Positions 24,750 to 33,923 of a DNA stretch of 64,000 nt are shown here, piece after piece (the first letter of the stretch is position 1; the number at the start of each line of letters is the position of its first letter). The DNA lies in contig OY969789.1 of the NCBI GenBank assembly GCA_963703085.1, positions 62,001 to 126,000 of the forward strand, written 5' to 3'. The stretch comes from DATAEG01 sp963703085 (GTDB taxonomy: Bacteria > Actinomycetota > Actinomycetes > Mycobacteriales > Jatrophihabitantaceae). The position numbers were made by a program, and so were the translations under genes. The notes beneath the pieces are model-generated. The model worked only from the letters and a program-made list of their open reading frames with translations, did not search any database and was not told the origin of the DNA.

Positions 24750-25670
24750 TCACCGCTCCCAGCGGTAATCCACCCGGTGGCCGATCTCGCGGTATCCCCC
24801 GGCTGCGAACGCCGCTCGCATCGGGCTGTTCGCCCGGTCGGTGTCAGCGCGAATGTGCCGGTGGCCGGCGGCCATCAACAATCCCGTGCCGTGCGCCAGC
24901 AGCTCGCCGGCGTAGTGGTTGCCGCGGTGCGCCCGGGCCACGCCGAGTTCGGCGAGCACGCCGCCAGCGTCGATGACGGACGCGATCACGTATCCGACCG
25001 GCACACCGTCCCGCTCGCCCAGCACGAACCACTCCGGCGGACCGGAATAGAGCAGGAAATCAGCGAGCATCTGCTCGGCGTGCAACTGCCGGCCCTCCCG
25101 GGCCGCGCCGACCTGCATGCCGTGATCGAGCGACCCGTCGATGACCTCAGCCAGCAGCGCGACTACCTCGCCGGGCCGCCGCTCATTTGTCGGGCGGAAC
25201 GACAGCGCGCCGGGCTGCCCACCGATGCCGAACTCGGCGCGCCATTCCAGTCGGATCCGCTCGACAGTCGGTTCGAATCCGGTGGCCGCCAGCAATGCGG
25301 CGTACTCCGGGTGCACGTCCTCGACGCGGGCCTCGTCCAGATTCGCGATCGTGAGCGCTGTCCGGGCCGACTGCAGGCGCAGCGCTGCCCGGCTGTGCTC
25401 GACGAGCGCCACCGCAGCATCGTGATCCGATCGCAGGACCGATATGAGCGTGGACGGTTCCGGCGCCCCGGAGCGCCCCCACCAGTAGAGGCTGGCCCGC
25501 ACGGCGCCGGTTTCGTCCAGTGCTTGCCAGCACCACTCCGGACGCAGCGTGCCTTCGGCAAAACATCCAGCCAGGTCGGCGCGCCACCGGTCCGGGTCGG
25601 GGGTGGCCACCGCGAACGACTCGACCGCGTCAGCGCTTCGGTCGGCCAACGTGCGGAACGTGAAGGTCAC
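24750..25670 (-). CDS. GNAT-family N-acetyltransferase
   Basis: 306 aa. The acetyl-CoA site is in VARAHRGNHYAGELLAHGTG (about residues 252-271), with the preceding strand GVLAELG. The N-terminal half (about 1-150) has weaker GNAT-like features (FRTLADRSADAVESF), so this may be a two-lobed protein with one active site. The substrate is unknown. It lies 12 bp from the DUF885 gene on the same strand and is probably cotranscribed. Confidence 0.8.
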   Translation of the reverse strand: MTFTFRTLADRSADAVESFAVATPDPDRWRADLAGCFAEGTLRPEWCWQALDETGAVRASLYWWGRSGAPEPSTLISVLRSDHDAAVALVEHSRAALRLQSARTALTIANLDEARVEDVHPEYAALLAATGFEPTVERIRLEWRAEFGIGGQPGALSFRPTNERRPGEVVALLAEVIDGSLDHGMQVGAAREGRQLHAEQMLADFLLYSGPPEWFVLGERDGVPVGYVIASVIDAGGVLAELGVARAHRGNHYAGELLAHGTGLLMAAGHRHIRADTDRANSPMRAAFAAGGYREIGHRVDYRWER

Positions 25671-25682
25671 AGCGCGCGGCCC

Positions 25683-27383
25683 TCAGCTCGTCGGCTCGTC
25701 GAGCAACACTTCACGCAGCACATCCAGGCCGACCGAGCCGATGTCCAGAGCGCGGCGGTGGAACGCGGCCAGATCGAAGGCGTCGCCCTCCCGCTGCCGC
25801 ACCTGATCGCGCAGGTCCATCCAGATCCGCTCGCCGACCTTGTACGAAGGAGCCTGGCCGGGCCAGCCGAGGTAACGGTCCAGCTCGAACTGCAGCATCT
25901 CCTCCCCCATCCGACAGTGGCTGGTCAGGAACTGCCACGCCTTGGCGGCATCCCAGGTGCCGCCGCCGAGTTCGGCCGGGGCCGCAAGCTGCAGGTGCAC
26001 CCCGATATCAAGCGCTACCCGAGCCGCCCGGAAACCCTGCGCGTCCAGCATGCCCAGTCGAGCACCCGGCTCGTCGAGATACCCCAGTTCGGCCATCAGC
26101 CGTTCCGCATACAGGGCCCATCCCTCGCCGTGCCCGGACACCCAACACGCCAGCCGGCGCCACCGGTTGAGCAGGTTGGATCGGAAGGCGGTCTGCCCGC
26201 ATTGCAGGTGATGGCCGGGCACCCCCTCGTGATAGACGGTGGTCACCTCACGCCAGGTGGCGAACTCCTCGACGCCTTCGGGCACCGACCACCACATGGT
26301 GCCGGGACGGGTGAAGTCGGCCGTGGGCGGCAGGTAGTAGATGCCGCCGGTCGTCGTCGGTGCGATCCGGCATTCGATCCGGCGCACCGGGTCGGGGATG
26401 TCGAAGTGTGACGCGCCCAGTTCAGCAACGGTCGCGTCGGCGAGCGCCTGCATCCACTCCCGGAACGGTTCCTTGCCCCGGATGACCCGGGCCGGATCGC
26501 CGTCCAACGCCGCCACCGCATCGTCGACGCTGCCACCTGGAACGATCTGCTCGGCCACCTGAGCCATCTCGGCCTCGATGCGGGCGAGTTCGTCCAGGCC
26601 CCACTGGTAGGTCTCCTCGAGGTCGACCTTGGCGCCGAGGAACATTCGCGAGCCGAGGGCGTATCGGTCGCGGCCGACCGCGTCCTGCTCCGGGGCATGC
26701 GGAAGCAATTCCTCGCGCAGGAACGTAGCGAGCTCCAGGTAGCCCTCGCCGGCCGCCCTGGCCGCCTCGGCCGCCGCGGCTCGCACTGATTGCGGAACGT
26801 CGTCGCGCGCCGCGAGACCGGCGAAGAAACCCTTGGGCGCGCCGTACTCGTCGCACTGGAGGATGCATTTCTCCACTTGGCGGCGCGCCGCCACCTGATC
26901 GCGCCCGCGGGCGGCCAACAACCCCGCCCGGTAGCTCTGCAGCGCTGCGGGCACGGCGGCCATCCGCTGCGCGATGGTCGACCAGTCCTCCGCGGTCTCC
27001 GTCTTCATCATGTCGAAGACCATTCGGACCTCTTGGACCGGACTGGCGATCACATTCAGGTCCCGCTCGATCTCGCCGCTGTCGAACATCTCCAGTTGCA
27101 GACCGAGCCGCTCCTTCATCGCCGCGATGGTGACTCTGTCTTCGGCGTCCGTATCGCCTTCGGCAGCCGTCGTTTCCAGCTCGGCCAACGCCGTGCGCGC
27201 GAGATCAGCGACTGCGCGCCGCCCGTCCGGCGAGAAGTCCGGCAGCAGGTGGTCGTAGCCGGGCACCCCCAGGACGGTCGCGAACAGCGGATCGAGGGCG
27301 GCGGAATCGTCGACGAACCGATCGGCGACCTGATCGATCCGGCTGGAACGGGTGTCGCTGGCGGCGGGGAGGTCATCTGTCAT
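25683..27383 (-). CDS. DUF885 family protein (putative zinc carboxypeptidase-like)
   Basis: 566 aa when started at ATG 27383 (MTDDLPAASDTRSS); the frame remains open to 27431. The DUF885 family is all-helical with a thermolysin-like zinc motif: VYHEGVPGHHLQ (H-E-x4-H-H, about residues 385-396), and the downstream metal ligand is probably the Glu in ERLMAELGY. The upstream pieces VLGVPGYDHLLPDFS and NVIASPVQEVRMVFD are typical. Members are presumed metallopeptidases, but few have been characterised. No signal peptide is seen. It is divergent from the PH-domain genes with about 115 bp between. Confidence 0.85.
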   Translation of the reverse strand: MTDDLPAASDTRSSRIDQVADRFVDDSAALDPLFATVLGVPGYDHLLPDFSPDGRRAVADLARTALAELETTAAEGDTDAEDRVTIAAMKERLGLQLEMFDSGEIERDLNVIASPVQEVRMVFDMMKTETAEDWSTIAQRMAAVPAALQSYRAGLLAARGRDQVAARRQVEKCILQCDEYGAPKGFFAGLAARDDVPQSVRAAAAEAARAAGEGYLELATFLREELLPHAPEQDAVGRDRYALGSRMFLGAKVDLEETYQWGLDELARIEAEMAQVAEQIVPGGSVDDAVAALDGDPARVIRGKEPFREWMQALADATVAELGASHFDIPDPVRRIECRIAPTTTGGIYYLPPTADFTRPGTMWWSVPEGVEEFATWREVTTVYHEGVPGHHLQCGQTAFRSNLLNRWRRLACWVSGHGEGWALYAERLMAELGYLDEPGARLGMLDAQGFRAARVALDIGVHLQLAAPAELGGGTWDAAKAWQFLTSHCRMGEEMLQFELDRYLGWPGQAPSYKVGERIWMDLRDQVRQREGDAFDLAAFHRRALDIGSVGLDVLREVLLDEPTS

Positions 27384-27498
27384 CCCAGCAACGTACGTCA
27401 CCGGACCGACCGCCTTTTCACGGACTGACATCTGTCACCCCGAGCCGGTCATCTTCGGCTCCTGCGGCCCGATGCTCCCGGATGACAAGCTGAACCAC

Positions 27499-28026
27499 AT
27501 GACCGACGCTGATCTCACCCCGCGAGTAGGAGCGCCCGCTGCGCGGCAGCTGCGCGCGCCGCGCTATCTCGTCAGCCCACGAGCCAAGTGGTACTGGGGT
27601 GTGGTCGGCGTGCGGCTGTGGATCGGCGTGGCCGTCGGCGAGGCGATCTGGTGGCTCAGCGACGACGGCGACGCGACGGCACGGGACGTCGTGCTGGCGG
27701 TCACCGTCGTGGTGATGCTCGGATACCTGATCGTGATGCCGCAGTGGCGCTACCGGGTGCACCGGTGGGAGGTCACCGCGGAGGCGGTGTACACCCAGTC
27801 CGGGTGGATCACCGTCGAGCGGCGGATCGCTCCGATCAGCAGAATCCAGACCGTCGACACCGAGCGCGGGCCGATCGAGCAGCTGTTCGGGTTGGCCAAC
27901 GTGACCGTCACCACGGCGAGTGCCGCCGGGCCGTTGCGCATCCACGGGCTGACCCACACCCAGGCCGACGACATCGTCGAGCACCTCACTGCCACGACGC
28001 AGGCCAGCCGGGGCGACGCGACGTGA
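27499..28026 (+). CDS. PH-domain membrane protein, YdbS-like
   Basis: 175 aa with a bacterial PH domain (bPH2). Two membrane helices (about residues 33-50 and 63-82) are followed by the domain: YRVHRWEVTAEAVYTQSGW, RIAPISRIQTVDTERGPIEQ, LFGLANVTVTTASAAG. YdbS/YdbT-type proteins come as adjacent pairs and are thought to sit in the membrane with a cytoplasmic PH fold. ATG 27499 is used; ATG 27472 is possible. The stop overlaps the GTG of the next gene. Confidence 0.85.
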   Translation: MTDADLTPRVGAPAARQLRAPRYLVSPRAKWYWGVVGVRLWIGVAVGEAIWWLSDDGDATARDVVLAVTVVVMLGYLIVMPQWRYRVHRWEVTAEAVYTQSGWITVERRIAPISRIQTVDTERGPIEQLFGLANVTVTTASAAGPLRIHGLTHTQADDIVEHLTATTQASRGDAT

Positions 28027-29612
28027 GCGAGCCCGTCATGCTCGACGGCTACGAGCCGATGCCGCCCGAGGTCCCGGGGGTGAGCGAGCAGCCATGGACC
28101 CGGTTGAGCGACCGGATGCTGTTCGTGCATGTGGCCACCGACCTGATCCGGGCGATTCCAGCACTGGCCGGTCTGCTGCTGGCCGGTAGCAGCTCGGGGC
28201 ACGGCGGGCTGTGGGGCTTGGCCGGCGCCGGGGTCGCCATCGCGCTCGCCGTGGTGCGCTGGTTCACCACCCGATACCGGATCACTCCGTCCCAAGTGCA
28301 GCTGCGCAGCGGCCTGCTGCGCCGCAAGCGGATGTCGGTGCCACTCGACCGAGTGCGCACCGTGGACGTCCAGGCCACGCTGTTCCACCGGATGGTCGGG
28401 CTCACCAAGCTCAAGATGGGCACCGGTCGCGCCGATACCGAGAAGGAGAAGGGCCTCACCCTGGACGGCTTGACCGTCGGGCAGGCGAACGAGTTGCGTG
28501 ACGAGCTGCTGCACCGGCGCGGCCGACCCGCCGCCGGCGATGCTTCGGCCGAGGGCCCGGCCGTATCGACGACCAGCCGGTCATCAGCCGACGAGCTGAT
28601 CCGGCTCGATCCGGCATGGATTCGCTACGGCCCGTTCACGATGACGGGGCTGGTCGCCGTCCTCGCCGTCGCGGGGCTGGCCTGGCGGATCGTCAACGAA
28701 GCTCATGTCGACCCGAACAAGTACGCCGCCTTCCGCACGGTGCGCCACCACGTCGATCACACGCCGGTGGGCGTGCTCGCCGTGCAGGTCGCGCTCGTCC
28801 TCCTGGTGCTGGTGGCCGTGCTGTCCACCGCGGGATACGTGCTGGCCTTCTGGCACTTCCGGCTGGTGCGCACCGGTGAAGGCACGTTGCACCTCACCCG
28901 AGGGTTGCTGACCACCCGCTCGACGACGATCGAGGAGCGCCGGCTGCGCGGCCTGGAGCTGTCCGAGCCGCTACTACTGCGCGCAGTGCGCGGTGCCCGG
29001 GTGATCGCGGTCGCGACCGGGCTTCGGGTCGGCCGCGGCGCCGAGCGCGGCGGATCGGTGCTGCTCCCGCCGGCGCCACGTCGGGTGGCCGAGACGGTGG
29101 CGACCGCCGTACTGGGCACCGGGGCACCGCTGGCGGTGGCGCTCCGCCCGCATCCGGCCGCGGCGCAGCGCCGCCGGGTCACCCGGGCGATTGGGGTTGC
29201 CCTGGTACCGGCCCTCGCAACGGTCCTTGCCGTGCTGCTCGGTGCGCCGCTCCCTTGGCTGCTGGCCGGCGCCGCCGTGCTGCTGCTCACCGTGCCGCTG
29301 GCACTGGACAGGTATCGCTCGCTGGGTCATCAGACGAGCGACGGCTACCTGGTCGTGCGCGAAGGCACGCTGGTGCGCCGTCGGGTCGCGCTGAGCGCAG
29401 ATTCGGTCATCGGCTGGAACTTCCGGCAGTCGTTCTTCCAGCGGCGCGCCGGCGTCGCAACGCTCACCGCGACGACCGCATGCGGCCGGCAGCACTATCG
29501 CGCCCTGGATCTCGCCGCGGACGAGGCTGTGCCCTTCGCCGATGAGGTGGTGCCCGATCTGCTCGGCCCGTTCCTCCTGCCCGCGGACCCGGTCTCCTCG
29601 CGCGGAGCATGA
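28023..29612 (+). CDS. PH-domain membrane protein, YdbT-like
   Basis: 529-aa membrane protein with three bPH2-type repeats, each preceded by hydrophobic segments. Repeat 1: RYRITPSQVQLRSGLLRRKR and MSVPLDRVRTVDVQ (about residues 82-115). Repeat 2: FRLVRTGEGTLHLTRGLLT with TIEERRLRGLELSE (about 278-320). Repeat 3: DGYLVVREGTLVRRRVALSA (about 440-460). GTG 28023 overlaps the stop of the YdbS-like gene by 4 bases, so the pair is translationally coupled, as in other bacteria. The mechanistic role is unknown; some homologues are linked to envelope stress and antimicrobial export. Confidence 0.85.
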   Translation: MSEPVMLDGYEPMPPEVPGVSEQPWTRLSDRMLFVHVATDLIRAIPALAGLLLAGSSSGHGGLWGLAGAGVAIALAVVRWFTTRYRITPSQVQLRSGLLRRKRMSVPLDRVRTVDVQATLFHRMVGLTKLKMGTGRADTEKEKGLTLDGLTVGQANELRDELLHRRGRPAAGDASAEGPAVSTTSRSSADELIRLDPAWIRYGPFTMTGLVAVLAVAGLAWRIVNEAHVDPNKYAAFRTVRHHVDHTPVGVLAVQVALVLLVLVAVLSTAGYVLAFWHFRLVRTGEGTLHLTRGLLTTRSTTIEERRLRGLELSEPLLLRAVRGARVIAVATGLRVGRGAERGGSVLLPPAPRRVAETVATAVLGTGAPLAVALRPHPAAAQRRRVTRAIGVALVPALATVLAVLLGAPLPWLLAGAAVLLLTVPLALDRYRSLGHQTSDGYLVVREGTLVRRRVALSADSVIGWNFRQSFFQRRAGVATLTATTACGRQHYRALDLAADEAVPFADEVVPDLLGPFLLPADPVSSRGA

Positions 29613-29651
29613 TGGCAACAGGCAGGCATCGCGGTGGAGGGAGCCGAGCCG

Positions 29652-31949
29652 ATGGACCGTCAGCCACCTGAGCGCGACACCGGCGACCAGATCCCGGAGG
29701 TCGGCACGCCCAAGACCTGGGCTGCCGGGGTTCCGGCGGTACTCGAGTCCGCCCGGATGTCCTACGCGCAGATGGGCGCCACCCGCACTGCCCGCAGCCT
29801 GTTCCGGCTGAATCAGAAGCACGGCTTCGACTGTCCCGGCTGCGCCTGGCCCGACCCGGCGCACCGCAGTGCGTTCGAGTTCTGCGAGAACGGCGCCAAG
29901 GCGGTTGCCGAGGAGGCCACCACCCGCCGCGTCGACGCGGCCTTCTTCGCCGCGCATCCCGTGACGGAGCTCGCCACCCGTAGCGACTACTGGTTGGGCC
30001 AGCAGGGCCGGCTCACCGAACCGGTGTACAAGGCGGCCGGCGACGATCGCTACCGACCGATCAGCTGGGACGCGGCCTTCCAGCTCGTCGCACGGCGGCT
30101 GCGCAGCCTGGCCAGCCCGGATCGAGCGGTCTTTTACACCTCAGGGCGAACCTCGAACGAGGCCGCCTTCGTCTACCAACTGCTGGTGCGTCGCTACGGC
30201 ACGAACAACCTGCCGGACTGTTCGAACATGTGTCACGAGTCGAGCGGAGCGGCGCTGTCCACCACCATCGGGATCGGCAAGGGCAGCGTCACCCTCGAGG
30301 ACGTGCACAGGGCTGAGCTGATCTTCATCGTCGGGCAGAACCCCGGCACCAACCATCCACGAATGCTCAACGCACTGGAGAAGGCGAAGAAGAACGGCGC
30401 GCGGATCGTAGCGGTGAATCCGCTTCCCGAGGCGGGGTTGCTGCGATTCAAGAACCCACAACGGCTCTCCGGCATCGCCGGCCGGGGCACCGCCCTCGCC
30501 GACGATTACCTGCAGATCAGGCTGAACGGCGACCAAGCCCTCTTCCGGGGCCTGTCCCGCCTACTGCTGGATGCCGAGGAGGCCGCGCCAGGAACCGTCT
30601 TCGACCACCAGTTCCTGGCCGAGCACACCGCCGGGCTAGACGCATACCTCGAGACCTTGCGGCAGGTCGACTGGGCTCAGATCTGCGCTGCTACCGGCTT
30701 GCCTCGCGCCGAGCTGGACAAGGTGGCCGAGGCGGCCCGCACTGCACGCTCGACGATCGTGTGCTGGGCGATGGGGCTGACCCAGCACAAGAACTCGGTA
30801 GCGACGATCCGCGAGATCCTGAACTTTCTGCTGCTGCGCGGAAACATCGGCCGGCCGGGGGCGGGAGTCTGCCCGGTGCGCGGGCATTCCAACGTCCAGG
30901 GCGATCGGACGATGGGCATCTACGAGAAACCGCCGGCGGTATTCCTCGACGCGTTACAGAAGGAGTTCGACTTCGACCCACCGCGGGCGGCCGGCCTGGA
31001 CACCGTCGACAGCATCAGGGCGATGCGCGACGGGCGCGTTGACGTCTTCTTCGCCGTCGGTGGCAACTTCGTCCGGGCCACCCCGGACAGCGCAGTGACC
31101 GAGGATGCGATGCGCTCGTGCGCTCTGACCGTCCAGGTGTCGACCAAGCTCAACCGCTCGCACACCGTCTGCGGCGACGAAGCGCTCATCCTTCCGACGT
31201 TGGGGCGCACCGAACGCGACCACCGCGGGACGGGCGAGCAGGTCGTCACTGTCGAGGACTCGATGGGTGCCGTGCACCAGTCCCGCGGCAGACTCGCGCC
31301 TGCGTCGGACCACCTTCGCTCCGAAGTCGCCATCCTCTGCGGGCTGGCCGGCGAACTGTTCGCCGACGACACGACCCTCCCGTGGGCACAGTTCGCGGAG
31401 GACTACTCGCTCATCCGGGACCGGATCGCCCGGGTGGTGCCCGGCTTCGACGACTTCAACGCCAAGCTCGCCGCCCGGCCCGGTGGCTTCCTGCTCCCGC
31501 ACCCACCGCGCGATAGCCGGACGTTCCCCACTGCGTCCGGCCGGGCGGAGTTCACCACCGCTGCGATCGAGGTCGTCGACGTGCCGGCGGGACGGCTGCT
31601 GCTGCAGACCATTCGCAGCCACGACCAGTACAACACCACCATCTACGGACTGGACGACCGCTACCGAGGCATCAAGGGCGGCCGCCGGGTGGTGCTCGTC
31701 CACCCGGACGACATCGCGTTGCTCGGCCTGCACGACGGCGAGCACGTAGACCTGGTCAGCGAGTGGCACGACGGCACCGAGCGACGCGCCGAGAGCTTCC
31801 GGCTGGTCGGCTACCCCACCGCGCGCGGCTGCGCCGCCTCCTACTTCCCGGAAACCAACGTTCTCGTCCCGCTGGACTCCACCGCGGACGAGTCCAACAC
31901 GCCTGTGTCGAAAAGTGTCATCGTCCGGCTCGAGGCCAGCCAGCAGTAA
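29652..31949 (+). CDS. Molybdopterin oxidoreductase, FdhF/YdeP-like alpha subunit
   Basis: 765-aa enzyme of the DMSO-reductase superfamily in the YdeP branch. It begins with the short cysteine motif GFDCPGCAWPDP (about residues 58-69) typical of this branch; CSNMCHESSG (about 190-199) carries the likely Mo-ligand cysteine in place of formate dehydrogenase's selenocysteine, followed by FIVGQNPGTNHPRML. The C-terminal molybdopterin-binding domain includes LQTIRSHDQYNTTIYG (about 650-665). The electron partner is unknown; YdeP has been tied to acid resistance. I use ATG 29652, with GGAGGG 10 bases upstream, rather than GTG 29634. The molybdate transporter genes lie 3 kb downstream. Confidence 0.9.
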   Translation: MDRQPPERDTGDQIPEVGTPKTWAAGVPAVLESARMSYAQMGATRTARSLFRLNQKHGFDCPGCAWPDPAHRSAFEFCENGAKAVAEEATTRRVDAAFFAAHPVTELATRSDYWLGQQGRLTEPVYKAAGDDRYRPISWDAAFQLVARRLRSLASPDRAVFYTSGRTSNEAAFVYQLLVRRYGTNNLPDCSNMCHESSGAALSTTIGIGKGSVTLEDVHRAELIFIVGQNPGTNHPRMLNALEKAKKNGARIVAVNPLPEAGLLRFKNPQRLSGIAGRGTALADDYLQIRLNGDQALFRGLSRLLLDAEEAAPGTVFDHQFLAEHTAGLDAYLETLRQVDWAQICAATGLPRAELDKVAEAARTARSTIVCWAMGLTQHKNSVATIREILNFLLLRGNIGRPGAGVCPVRGHSNVQGDRTMGIYEKPPAVFLDALQKEFDFDPPRAAGLDTVDSIRAMRDGRVDVFFAVGGNFVRATPDSAVTEDAMRSCALTVQVSTKLNRSHTVCGDEALILPTLGRTERDHRGTGEQVVTVEDSMGAVHQSRGRLAPASDHLRSEVAILCGLAGELFADDTTLPWAQFAEDYSLIRDRIARVVPGFDDFNAKLAARPGGFLLPHPPRDSRTFPTASGRAEFTTAAIEVVDVPAGRLLLQTIRSHDQYNTTIYGLDDRYRGIKGGRRVVLVHPDDIALLGLHDGEHVDLVSEWHDGTERRAESFRLVGYPTARGCAASYFPETNVLVPLDSTADESNTPVSKSVIVRLEASQQ

Positions 31950-32007
31950 TTGTGGCGGCGGTCACAGTCACCGTGCGCCCGGAATGCCCCAGTCCGCTGC
32001 GTGGTTC

Positions 32008-32041
32008 TTGACAACGCTATTGATTGAGCGCTCAACCGTAT
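32008..32041 (+). promoter_or_regulatory. yceI promoter with perfect 12-bp operator-like palindrome
   Basis: TTGACA at 32008-32013 is a consensus -35 box, rare in this GC-rich window. The perfect palindrome TTGAGCGCTCAA occupies 32024-32035, in the spacer and -10 region, 24 bases before the start codon. Such placement is typical of a repressor operator (TetR or MarR type). No regulator gene is adjacent. Confidence 0.6.
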
Positions 32042-32058
32042 CTCGGAAAGGACCACCC

Positions 32059-32619
32059 ATGACTCAAACCACCGTGCAGATCCCCGGCTACCTGGCCGGC
32101 TCCTGGACGATCGATCCCACCCACACCGACATTTCCTTCCTCGTTCGCCACATGATGGTGTCCAAGGTGCGCGGGCACTTCCCGGACGTCACCGGCACCA
32201 TCACCACCGCCGAGAACCCGCTGGATTCCACGGTGACCGCCGCGATCAAGCTGGCCGCGATCGATACCCGCAACGAGCAGCGCGACAACCACATCCGCTC
32301 CGCTGACTTCTTCGAGGTGGAGAAGTACCCGGAGATGACGTTCGTCTCTACCGGGCTCGAGCAGGACGGCGACGACTTCGTGTTGACCGGTGACCTGACC
32401 CTGAAGGGCGTCACCAAGTCCGTGGCGCTCACTCTCGAGATCGGCGGATTCGGCCCGGATGCCTACGGCGGCACCCGCGCCGGCTTCACCGCGACCGGCA
32501 CCATCAACCGCAGCGACTTCGGTGTCGACATCCAGATGCCACTTGACGGCGGCGGCGTCGTCATCGGCGAGAAGATCACCCTGAACCTCGAGATCGAAGC
32601 GGTGCTCGACCAGAACTGA
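32059..32619 (+). CDS. YceI family lipocalin-like protein
   Basis: 186-aa YceI-fold beta-barrel, a family that binds polyisoprenoid-type lipids. WTIDPTHTDISFLVRHMMVSKVRG (two halves of the first barrel hairpins) is the diagnostic N-terminus, followed by DNHIRSADFFEVEKYP and GDLTLKGVTKSV. There is no signal peptide, so it should be cytosolic, as is usual for actinobacterial YceI. AAAGGA lies 8 bases before ATG 32059. It is transcribed alone from the palindrome-bearing promoter. Confidence 0.92.
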   Translation: MTQTTVQIPGYLAGSWTIDPTHTDISFLVRHMMVSKVRGHFPDVTGTITTAENPLDSTVTAAIKLAAIDTRNEQRDNHIRSADFFEVEKYPEMTFVSTGLEQDGDDFVLTGDLTLKGVTKSVALTLEIGGFGPDAYGGTRAGFTATGTINRSDFGVDIQMPLDGGGVVIGEKITLNLEIEAVLDQN

Positions 32620-32675
32620 GCAGCCGCCCGAAGATGCCCACAGCCGCGGCGGGCGAGTACCCGCCGCGGCCTGCA

Positions 32676-33851
32676 TCACCCGATAGGTCGGTCCGGCAGC
32701 CAGCACGCCTGCACTGCGTGATAGGCGTCCGGCTTGCCGGACCAGACCGTCGCGCTGGGCTGCAGCTGCGGGCTCAGCTCGTGGTGCCAACTGCCGAATT
32801 CGGTGTCGACGAAGTGCGCGTCGATATGACGCCACCACGATGCTGCATGCTCGGCGTAGGACGAATCACCGGTGGTGCGCGCCAACGCATCCGCGGCCAG
32901 CGTCGCCTCTGCCGCGACCCAATGCATGCGCTCGCGCACGACCGCGTTGTTGTCCCAGTCCAGGGTGTAGCAGAACCCGTCACTGCCGTCGGCAGCCCAG
33001 CCGCGTAAAGCCTCGGCGAACAATGCCTGCGCGGCGGGGACAAGCCATTGCGGCGGGTCGGTCATCGAGGCCGAGAGGTTCAGCAGCAACCGCGACCACT
33101 CCAGGCCGTGCCCGGGGGTGATGCCGTAGGGCCGGAACCTGTCGTGCTTGTTGTCGATGTTGTACTCCGGCAGCACGTGCCAGTCCGAGTCGAAGTGCTC
33201 GGGGATGCGCCAGTCGTGCTGCCGCGCCGCGCCGTCGATCAACGCACCGGCGATGCGCAGCGCGCGCTCGCGCCAGATGCCGGCACCCGACGCTGCCGCG
33301 GCAGCGAGAAAGGCCTCGGTGCTGTGCATGTTCGCGTTCGCGCCGCGATAGGCCTCTAGATCGGTCCAGTCGTTGGCGAAGCTCTCCTGGCAGCGACCCT
33401 CGGCCTCGGTCCAGAACCGCGACTCGATGATGCCGCTGATATCGGCGAACAGCTCCGCTGCGCCGGGTGCGCCGACACCCAGGGCGCTCGAAGCAGCAAG
33501 CAACACGAAGGCGTGGTCGTAGGCGCTCTTGCGGGCCGACGTCGGATGCCCGGCTGCGTCCAACGAGGAGAACCAGCCCCCGTTCTCGGCGTCGACAAAG
33601 ATGGTGCGCAGCGCAGTAACGCCATGGGCAACCAGGTCGGCGGCTCCGGCGCGCCCGGAGAGATGAGCCAGGGCGAAGACGTGCGTCATCCGGCCGGTGA
33701 TCCACAGCGGGAATCCCTGCGCCTCATCCACCGCGCCACGGTCGTCCAGCCAGCCGAAGCCCCGGCCCGGCACGGCCGAACCCTCGGCGAAGTCCCACAG
33801 CCGAGTCGCCTCGTCCTGGCGCCACCGCGCTGATCCCGCTTCTGCCGCCAC
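32676..33851 (-). CDS. AGE family epimerase/isomerase (mannose or sulfoquinovose isomerase-like)
   Basis: 391-aa (alpha/alpha)6-barrel sugar isomerase of the N-acylglucosamine 2-epimerase superfamily. Family segments are TGRMTHVFALAHL (about 52-64), SARKSAYDHAFVLLA (about 105-119), ANANMHSTEAFLAAA (about 172-186) and the conserved HGLEWSRLLL (about 248-257). The residues match aldose-ketose isomerases of the YihS/mannose-isomerase branch more than true GlcNAc epimerases, but specificity is not certain. It is convergent with yceI and divergent from the CPBP protease. Confidence 0.87.
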   Translation of the reverse strand: MAAEAGSARWRQDEATRLWDFAEGSAVPGRGFGWLDDRGAVDEAQGFPLWITGRMTHVFALAHLSGRAGAADLVAHGVTALRTIFVDAENGGWFSSLDAAGHPTSARKSAYDHAFVLLAASSALGVGAPGAAELFADISGIIESRFWTEAEGRCQESFANDWTDLEAYRGANANMHSTEAFLAAAAASGAGIWRERALRIAGALIDGAARQHDWRIPEHFDSDWHVLPEYNIDNKHDRFRPYGITPGHGLEWSRLLLNLSASMTDPPQWLVPAAQALFAEALRGWAADGSDGFCYTLDWDNNAVVRERMHWVAAEATLAADALARTTGDSSYAEHAASWWRHIDAHFVDTEFGSWHHELSPQLQPSATVWSGKPDAYHAVQACWLPDRPIG

Positions 33852-33923
33852 AGCTCCGTCTCCCTTGCTCGCCGGTAACGTGCACCGCGTGCACCGACCC
33901 TTTCATCCGGGACGACCGGCCCC

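Noticed and set aside
27352..27498. Longer N-terminus for the YdbS-like protein
   Set aside because: It overlaps the start of the divergent DUF885 gene and adds no homologous sequence.
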